NCBI GenBank assembly: GCA_007844125.1
Contig: CM017555.1
Span: 26,713,624-26,777,623 of the forward strand
From: Sinonovacula constricta
Lineage: Eukaryota; Mollusca; Bivalvia; Cardiida; Solecurtidae
Direction: 5' to 3'
Length of the DNA: 64,000 nt
The notes beneath the pieces were generated by a model. It was not told where the DNA came from and did no database searches. It worked only from the letters and a program-made list of their open reading frames with translations. Made by a program: the position numbers and the translations under genes. Below, in pieces: positions 27,801 to 36,800 of this stretch. Numbering within the stretch: the first letter of the stretch is position 1; each line of letters starts with the position of its first letter.

Positions 27801-30800
27801 GTATTCTTCATCCCTCACACTCTCTGTCTCTTTCTTCTTCTTTTTCCTCTCCTCTCCATCATCAGTTTCCACAGACTTCCTTTTTCCACCTATCACTCTG
27901 CTGAAGGTATTCTGGAAAGAAAAAACAACATAAAATTGTAGAAAAAAAAAAAAGAAAAAAAAAGTGTTTTAAGTATATAAAAAATGTAATTTAAAAGTTA
28001 TATATATATGAGTACAGCAACTTGTTTGTTTGGTTTTTGAAAATCATAGCAGCGACACTTTAGATCATCATAGCAACATCCAGCTATCTTGGTGAAGGAA
28101 AACCCCAGCCAAATGTCTGGGTAGGACCACTGGTGCAAATCAGATTAGCGGGAGACCTTCTCACATAAGTCCTTCACCCCAAATGGGACCATGTGGTGGG
28201 AGGCCAAACACAGTTTGTATATAAAACAAAATTAAGTTAATAACACACCAGAACTATTACCTGATATGGGGCCATAACGCACTGTCATTTTCAGTGATCG
28301 TAATGAAAACAGCAGATTCCTATGTTACCAAATAAATAACTGAAGTTCCATTAAAATTGACACAAAGTTGTAGAAGAAGATCGGCCAAAATAGTCCACAT
28401 GGTAAGGAGTACAAAACCTACTCATTTTAAATTGTCAAATATATCAAAGAGGCAGCATTTTAAAATCAGAAAGAACGATACCTGTAATTCCTCATCCTCG
28501 ACCTCTACTTCCTTCCCACCTCCTGATCGTTCTGAGATCACTGCTTCACGAGCCACCATCTCAACACTACGCTGTTTCTTTTCAATGATAGCTTCATTCT
28601 GCCTTCGCTGTTTCTTCATCACTTGGAATGCTGATGTCTTTGATGTAGCATTCACCTCAAAGATTGTCTATGAGAATAAATAATAATTTTAATGATTAAA
28701 ACATTATTTGTAAACAATATGTTAAGGGCTGGGATCAATCAAGGTATGTATTCATTTTTTTAATTTCTTGAAAAGCTGATGTCTTTATCTAAAATATTGT
28801 CTATGCAAGTAAAAAGTTATTAAATATAAATAGACAATAAGTTTACAATTTTAAGAACGAAAACATTAAACATTAAATTTATGTACTGATTTATTGAATG
28901 GGTAACTAATGTCTTAGCAAAGAATTCACCTCAAAGATTATGTATGAAAGTAAAGTCATTTTACAAATTATTTTTTCTTAAAGTTTATAAGTGAACAATT
29001 TTTTAATGAATAAGATAATTAGAGATGACAAGAACATGTATATTCACATTTCTTCATCACTTAAGAAGCAGACACCTTTGCTGTAATGTTCACTTTACTG
29101 TAGTTGAATACTTACAATTATATGAATGCATATAAGTATACTCAAACATTTCAGGATTTACTATTTGTTTAAATATTGTTTTGAAATCTGTGCCACATAC
29201 AGTTATGATCATTTAAGCTACTTATAAGGCAGTTTTTAATAGTTGACTTCAAAAAAATCTGTGTAGACCTCTCCGTACACCTCAATTTAACTTCCAATTA
29301 AAACATTATCTGTGTTAGTGGGATGAACTTTATTACAGAAAGTATTACAGCATGTACATAATCATACTGATCTCAGTTTTGTCATTGGAAGATAAAAAGG
29401 CTTATAAGATGATTAACATGTATATCTGTGAGGAGAATGCTCAAGTTTTAATGGGTTCTTTGAAATGAGGCAAAATCCTTAGCTTATAGCCCTGAACAGG
29501 TGTCTACATATGATCACTAAAACAAGTCAAAAATGGAAGAAACTGCCTTTGTCTTTCATGATTATCCTCCTGCTCTTGGCCAGCATCAACTAAAGATAAA
29601 ATTTCTTGGTTTTTCTCTAAATTTGAATTATTTCCAAATTTTCCTCACCAAATTTAAAAAATCACTGACCTTTTCCTGAAATGTGAAAAAGCTCATTTTT
29701 ATTTGTTTTTTCCCAATACTGGAAACACCTCTGCTCTTGAGCAGAAAATGGCTAGATAGCTAGTAGCTTTTTACTGAGTGGTGACAGCTGTCTGTGCGAA
29801 GAGGGATCCTGGACATAAAGTTAAAAAGTAATGTCAGCATCTCATCTTCGTTATAATTATCAGAAACTAAAAACCGTGTACATTTAAAGAAACTTACAGC
29901 ATTTGTTTTGTATGACTTTAAAGCATTCAGAATTCTCATTCTCTCTGCTTCTCCATTATCAGTGGCTTGCTCTGAAATACAGGGGGAAAACTTAACAAAA
30001 TAATGAAATAAAACAACAATGGCATAATGTTAAATCCTGTAAACTGTAGAGACCAAAACATGTTTGAATAAACTGTAGCACATTCAACAAAGTAAAATTC
30101 TACAAGTATTTTAAACAAGAGCACCGCAAGTTGTAGTGTTTAATACTTCCGAGTCAATTATCATGTCAATTAACAGGGCAATTAAAGAAATATATGGCCC
30201 ATACAAAAATGAACAAAGCACAGTAATTGAAATGAGCAAAGCAACCTTAGAGTTATCTCCCCTTTTTGAACAACCACAATATCAATTATCCAGCAATTAT
30301 AAAGCAATTCCAATAATAATATAAGAGGATCTATGGGTACAAGAAATTGCTAATAAACAGATTGGCGAACTGATGGTTAAATGGATGACGTGCTCCATAC
30401 CATAATACAACCATTAAAGAAAGGGCTGATTACAATTATTGTCACTTTTTTCAGATATTTAAAATTCATGTATAAAGATAGGGCTCCATTTCTAGAATCA
30501 TTCATCAATTGAGATTTTGCTTAGACTTTAAATTTGATACGTAAGTATATAATTTTATAGTATGGGTTACACCTTCATCTAATATGACCATAGCTTAACC
30601 TTGCCTAGTAATAATGAATAACAGTAAGGAGTAAACATCATTCCAAGATTTATTTGAGCTTCTGCTAAGTCTGACATCTTTTGTATCAGACGTATACAAG
30701 TTATAGCATCATAAGATACAATGGGTACACAATTATGTCTGTTTGTTGGGTTTATTGCCCCACCAACAGTATTTCAATTATTTGGAAAAAGTGCCCATCT

Positions 30801-33800
30801 AAAGCAGAAGCAGATATAGTGCTTCCTTCACTGTGTTAAGCATGTTGTGGACCCCTGACAATATACCATACCCAGTCACATTATCATGACATCAAGCCGA
30901 CATGTCATGTTAGAGAATGAAATCATTTGAGATTATATTTATGTACTCAGTTATTAAATTGGAAGCTGATGTCTTGGCAAAGAATTCACCTCAAAGATAC
31001 TTTATGAAAGTAACATACCCTTATACTTGATTGAGGGTTTACAAGAGTGCTTTACCACTTCCATTTTAACAATGTTGGTATGTCACAGGTTGGGATCAAA
31101 CCTGGAATCTCCAGTACCTAGCGCCAATGCTCTACTAATTGCGCTACCATGTCCAGTCACACAATAATGAGTCATCTCCACTGATAACAGCTAAATTATT
31201 ATCCCTATAATGCTTGACCACCCTATTATCACTTACACCATAGTCTTCTGTTGGCAGCAATATCAAACCTGTAACTTGTTATTTTGCTATTGCCTATGAT
31301 TGTTTCTATTGTGTTAAACAATGCTAAGAAGTCCAATTTTCTGTTCACTGGATGACGTTTGACCTGCTACAATCATCTTCTTTACTAGAGAACTCAAGAT
31401 AAGGAAGTTGAAAGTTGTAACCTTGTTCTGGGATAAAGTATTCTGGGAGTAACTACTTAAGCTCGAGCAAGTGAGGAATGTTTTTACAAGAGGAGCCTGA
31501 CCTACTTGTTACTTTCAGTAAAAAAGGCCAAACTGTAACAACAAATGGCAGACAGTGGAGAGAACCTTTAACCCATTACAGACAACCTATTCTATTATTT
31601 AAAGGTTGTATCTGACAGTTTGGACCTTCTTTTCTCTCTAACATACAAATACATTATTGTAACCTGAAAAAACATCCATGTGAAACGTAAAGCACAACTT
31701 GTGATTACAAAAATATAATTCCTTTCTGAGCCATGTTGCAAAGTTAGCTATTTTTAGAGAAACTAAAAAAACCATGGGACCAATTATGTGGCCAATTATT
31801 TTTGAGACCATATTACATGATCATCAGCTCTGATGTCAATATCTATTTTTTAGCTGAAATCCCCATCATGCTTATTCGTAGATTTGGAAATAATGGTCAT
31901 TAAAAGTGATATATTTCATGATTTGTGCAGTCTAACCCAACACAAGTGAATACATACAGTGATATATTTCATGATTTGTGCAGTATAACCCAACACAAGT
32001 GAATACTTACATGTACAACTTAAGATAGTGTATGGACAATACAACTGCTAAAGCAAAGTACTTAGATTTACTAGCAATGAGAGGACTTGTGTTGTGTTAA
32101 AAATTGTTACTTAAGAGTCTCTGATCATATTTGATCTTGTGATGGTCGCATTTAAGGACACTGCTTATGTTACTGCTACATCACTAATTGACAGAATGTT
32201 CCCCCATCATGTGATATTGAATTATAGAAGCTTGTAGTAAATTCTGCAAAGTTTTTAATGGGTGATGTTACTGGTACAATCATGAATATTCTTAGCTTAT
32301 ATAAATGGGCGTGTTTTCTTATTATACATTAGACCTTATGAGAACTAAAAACTTGAAGTTTGTTTATTTTTGTTTTTTGTTTGAATGCACCAACACAATT
32401 ATGGTCATATTAGCGACATCCAGCTAATTTTTGGTGGAGGAAGACCCCAGATTTGTATCCGGGTAGAGCAATCAGTGCACTGCAGCTTAGCTGGAAAACT
32501 TAAGACCCACCATGGATACATTTTTATAACAAGGGGTTTAAATAGCAGTGTTAGAATATACTTTTGGATTACAGCTAGTGTTTTTTAGGGGAATATCGCC
32601 ATCTTCAGACCTTATTGGAGATTTTAAAAGGAATTTGGACATTCATCAAGTAAGTGGACAATTGTAATATGACTTGGATCAGCTTTGACTATTAAGAAAT
32701 ATTATTTGTTATGTTTATATACAGTAACTTGTTGCATGTTTGTTTAATAAAATATGTTGTGGTGTAAAACTTATTGCTGGCTGTATTTTCTGTTGCGCCA
32801 TTGTTTGAAACAAAATACATACATCTACATTAAATTGTCTTGCTCCAACATTTGCATTTACCTTTGAATACAGGATGAGTTCCAACTTTATGGTCCATCT
32901 TTTCCATTTCTTTGACTCTCCGAATAGATTCTGTGGCAGCAGCAGGTCTGGAACGGAGGTAGTGACCATAGGCATTTGTACACACCTTCACCATGGACTC
33001 CTAACAGAAGGAAAAAACAGCAAAAAATGTATTTGTTAGTGAATTACATGTTAACTTACCACTGTATGCTAAATGGCAATAAAAATGGCTTTAGTAAGAT
33101 AGCCACCTCCACCCTCTCCATGCTGAAACATTGCAGTGGGAAGGGTCATAAACCAATAGGTGTATGAAACGCAAACGGGGAAATCGCAGTTGGGACTGTA
33201 ACAGATGTTCCTAAGGCACTGCCATTGGTCAGCAGGCACTAACAGAAGATTACTGACACGGCAGCCTGATGTATCTCTAGCCTGATAGACATCTGCCCCC
33301 ACTTTTCCTCTGCCCATTGACTGCCCCTTAGACACATTTCAATTTACAATGTCTTTTATGCATAGAATTTGGAGGTTTTTAAATCATAATTTACAAGATG
33401 GATTATGTGTCTTAAGGCAACAAAAGGGCAATTATGGCCCTATATCTCTCACCTATGTGCCATAGATATTTAGTACAAGTGAGCAAAAAAATAGCAGCAT
33501 TGTTTAAACAGACAGAATAAGTGAAATCTATGTATACATGTAACACTTAGACAATCAGTTTCAATTTGTTTGACAACATACACATATATGGAAAATGACC
33601 ATGGAGACATTTTTGGACTAATCAAAATTCTTTTAAAATTCTTTATAGAGTACCATCTCATGTATGCCAAATATGAAAACTCTAGATCATGTAGATATAA
33701 CTAGATTTTCAATTTTCGTCTACATAGCCATACAGTCAAACTTCACTTATTCGAAGTCATCAGGACTGCCGATTAACTTCAAACAATGCATGGGTTGAAA

Positions 33801-36800
33801 TAGTCCAAATTGCTTTAGGAGTCCGCCATTTTGAATTACATAATTCTCGATGGTTATGTGCAATGTACATAGTATATAGCATAATAAAATGAAACATTAA
33901 TTGTTGGAAAGAAATGAATAATAGATGTTTGTGTCATGTTTTTTTCCTTTACAAAATAGTTACAAATCAAAATTTAAGCATGTATATATTAAGCAATGTC
34001 AAATAGATGTGAACATCAACATCAACAAACTGCAACATACATCACCGAATGGGTCAATCTTAAATTATTTAACTGATTATACATCATAACTGACTGTCAA
34101 AATAATCAACCCGTCACATCCAATTAACAACTTCAACCAACGAATTAACGAAGCTAACAGCAATGTTACTGTAGTAACCTTCCTTCGCAGTTTGACTGGT
34201 GACAATACACAATCAACGACTGGTGATGCAATCAACTTTGGATAAGAAATGTGATGATAGCAATAAAACTGTAAGATGGGGTCCAAAATTGACTTCGAAT
34301 AATGCCGAAACTTTGATTAATGTGGACAAATAATCGGACGTTTTTTAAATTAACTTTTAAGGGAAAAAATTGGGACCAAACAATGACTTTGAATTACGCC
34401 CGGCTTCAGACAACCGGAGTTTAAATAACCGATGTTCAACTGTATATGAAATATGAACACACACCTGGTTGGCATGTTGTCCTTGAACAATCTTGACACA
34501 GGCCCACCCAGCAAGTTTTTTTTATACAGACCAAACTTCTTTGGTCAATCTTGATACAGGGTTACAAACAAAAGCTGTTCAATGATCCTACGAAAAAGAG
34601 CCCCAAAAATATCATACAAGTCACATTTAACATATTCTGCTGTTGCATACTAAATCTAATTATAAAAAATATGCTTCCACTTAAATTTTCATTGCCAGAC
34701 ATATTCAAAAAATGTATCCAGAATAGCAGCTGAACTTGCCAAAATGAATCTGAAATGTCTTCCATTTGTCAAACAAAATGTCAAAATGTGTGTAATCTTA
34801 ACAATTACATGGCCCAGATGGAAGAATTCAGTTACTCACAATATCAAATTCTCTGCTATGCCATAACCTTATAGTCTCCTCTGCATCATCAATCACAGAC
34901 TGGGGAACCCGGCCTATCAGACCAGTCTCATCTGGAATAAAAATGTCATTGTCATTTACTGAAAAACTAATAAATACTCATTAAATAACCTATAATACGA
35001 TCGTGTTGGAGCGTAATAGCTACCCTTATGCATCTCTCCATTGTTTTAAATGCTGGAGAGTATAGTAAAAAATTCTAGGTGGAAATAGGGGGCTTAAGTC
35101 TGATGAAATTTAAATTTGAGTTACCTGCCTTTATGAAATGGTTTCCCTTTTTATTGTGAACTAGTTTTCCAAGTTTGATGTGAATATCTGCTTTTCAAGA
35201 AATGGGCCTTCACAAAAAGGTTAACCAACATCTACCCTGATGATAGTGTCATGACAATAGTGCCACATTTTTCTATGAAAAGCAAAGCTAATAAATTTCT
35301 GTTGTGTAAAAAAAGCATGGCAGAACAAAAAAATACAAAAGAAATCACAGCACAAGTATACTTACCAGAGGTAACTAATCAATATAGTGGCAAACTGAAT
35401 GCATAAGCAGCATAACACACAAGGTATTGAGTAAAATACTCTATCCTTCCATCACCCCAGACATAGGATATAAAAAGCCTGGTGCACATCCTGACTTTTT
35501 CTATAACTAATTTATGACTTATTGTTAACTGCATAAATTCCAAGCTGCACTGTTGGCCATAGCTTTAAAAGAATTGTAATAGTTCTGTGATAAAACTACC
35601 TATTACCTCTGATTACACCTAACTTACCTGTACAAGATTTGTTGACAGGTGCAAATTTAAGAGGTTGACCAAGAAAGATGTGTAGATCCAGAACAAAGGC
35701 CATCTCATCTGGGCTGACCAGGGAGTAAGCAATACCACTGCGGCCAGCTCGAGCAACTCGACCTAACAATGGAATACAAAAAAAATGAAGCAATATCCAT
35801 AATAATGAGCACAGAGACATGGGACATCAAATTGACTCTACTGTTATATGCTTGCCACAACTAACCTTACTCATAGAATATGGAGTAAATATCAACTTTT
35901 CACATCACATTTAGATTAGATAGATTTATTTTAACAAATAAATATACAATGGTTAACAAATCATTCATTTGTACAGCATAAAAGTAAACATTGCTATAAA
36001 AACAATAAGGAAATTAAACATCAGAAAGGCTAAATTTTGTATGATAATAACAACTTGCTTATAAGTCATGACTTAGCATTAAGATAAAGCATATGTAACA
36101 GAAAAAATACAGAATTAAAATTAACACAAGTGAAGTGTTGTATGCTTTAAAGAACATGCATATGCAAAATGTGAACAAAATTCACTATCTAGATTTAATT
36201 TATGCATATACATTCTTATCTGAAATTGACATGAAAGGGTCTCTTTTCAGAAAAAAGAAAATTTTAAATACTATTTCATACCTTATCTTGGAAAAGTGTT
36301 TTACTCTTGTGTATCATTTGGATACAAAAAATTGGCATTGGACAAACCATCCAAACAAGTAACTTGATTGGTTTGACTCAAACTATCCCAAGTATATAAT
36401 AAATTATGTACATCCAACACATTTAAAGTACTTTTCCTATTTTGTGAGTGCTTGACTGGAACTTCACCAAGCTCTAGGTAGCCAGGTAATTGATTTCAAT
36501 GTTGCCCATAATGTTTTATATATTTTAACTGATCCTGCTTAGCTAAATACAAACACACTTCACTTTTTTAGACTTTGAATGTAACATTAACATTTTTTTT
36601 TCAAAAATACAATAAGGAAAAAACACATAGTCTTCCTAAATTGGGTAAAAGTGATAAATAAAAAATTTCAAAGTGAAAAAGTAGGTAAAAATAGTTGAGT
36701 ATATAGGGATTAAAACACACAACCCAAAGTTTCAAAGCAGTTTAGCCCCTTTTTTATACTTTTCAATTTGAGATGCTGCATTACACAAGTTCTATCTTAA

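Larger units (their letters stand above)
29972..32861. other. Long DDX54 intron
   Basis: 2.9 kb. Holds a SINE family 2 copy with a DDX54-intron-like insert (30,741-31,165), a 53-base duplication (31,906-32,011) and a SINE family 1 copy (32,390-32,515). The short open frames at 29,936-30,124 and 30,136-30,324 show no domain. Confidence 0.65.
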
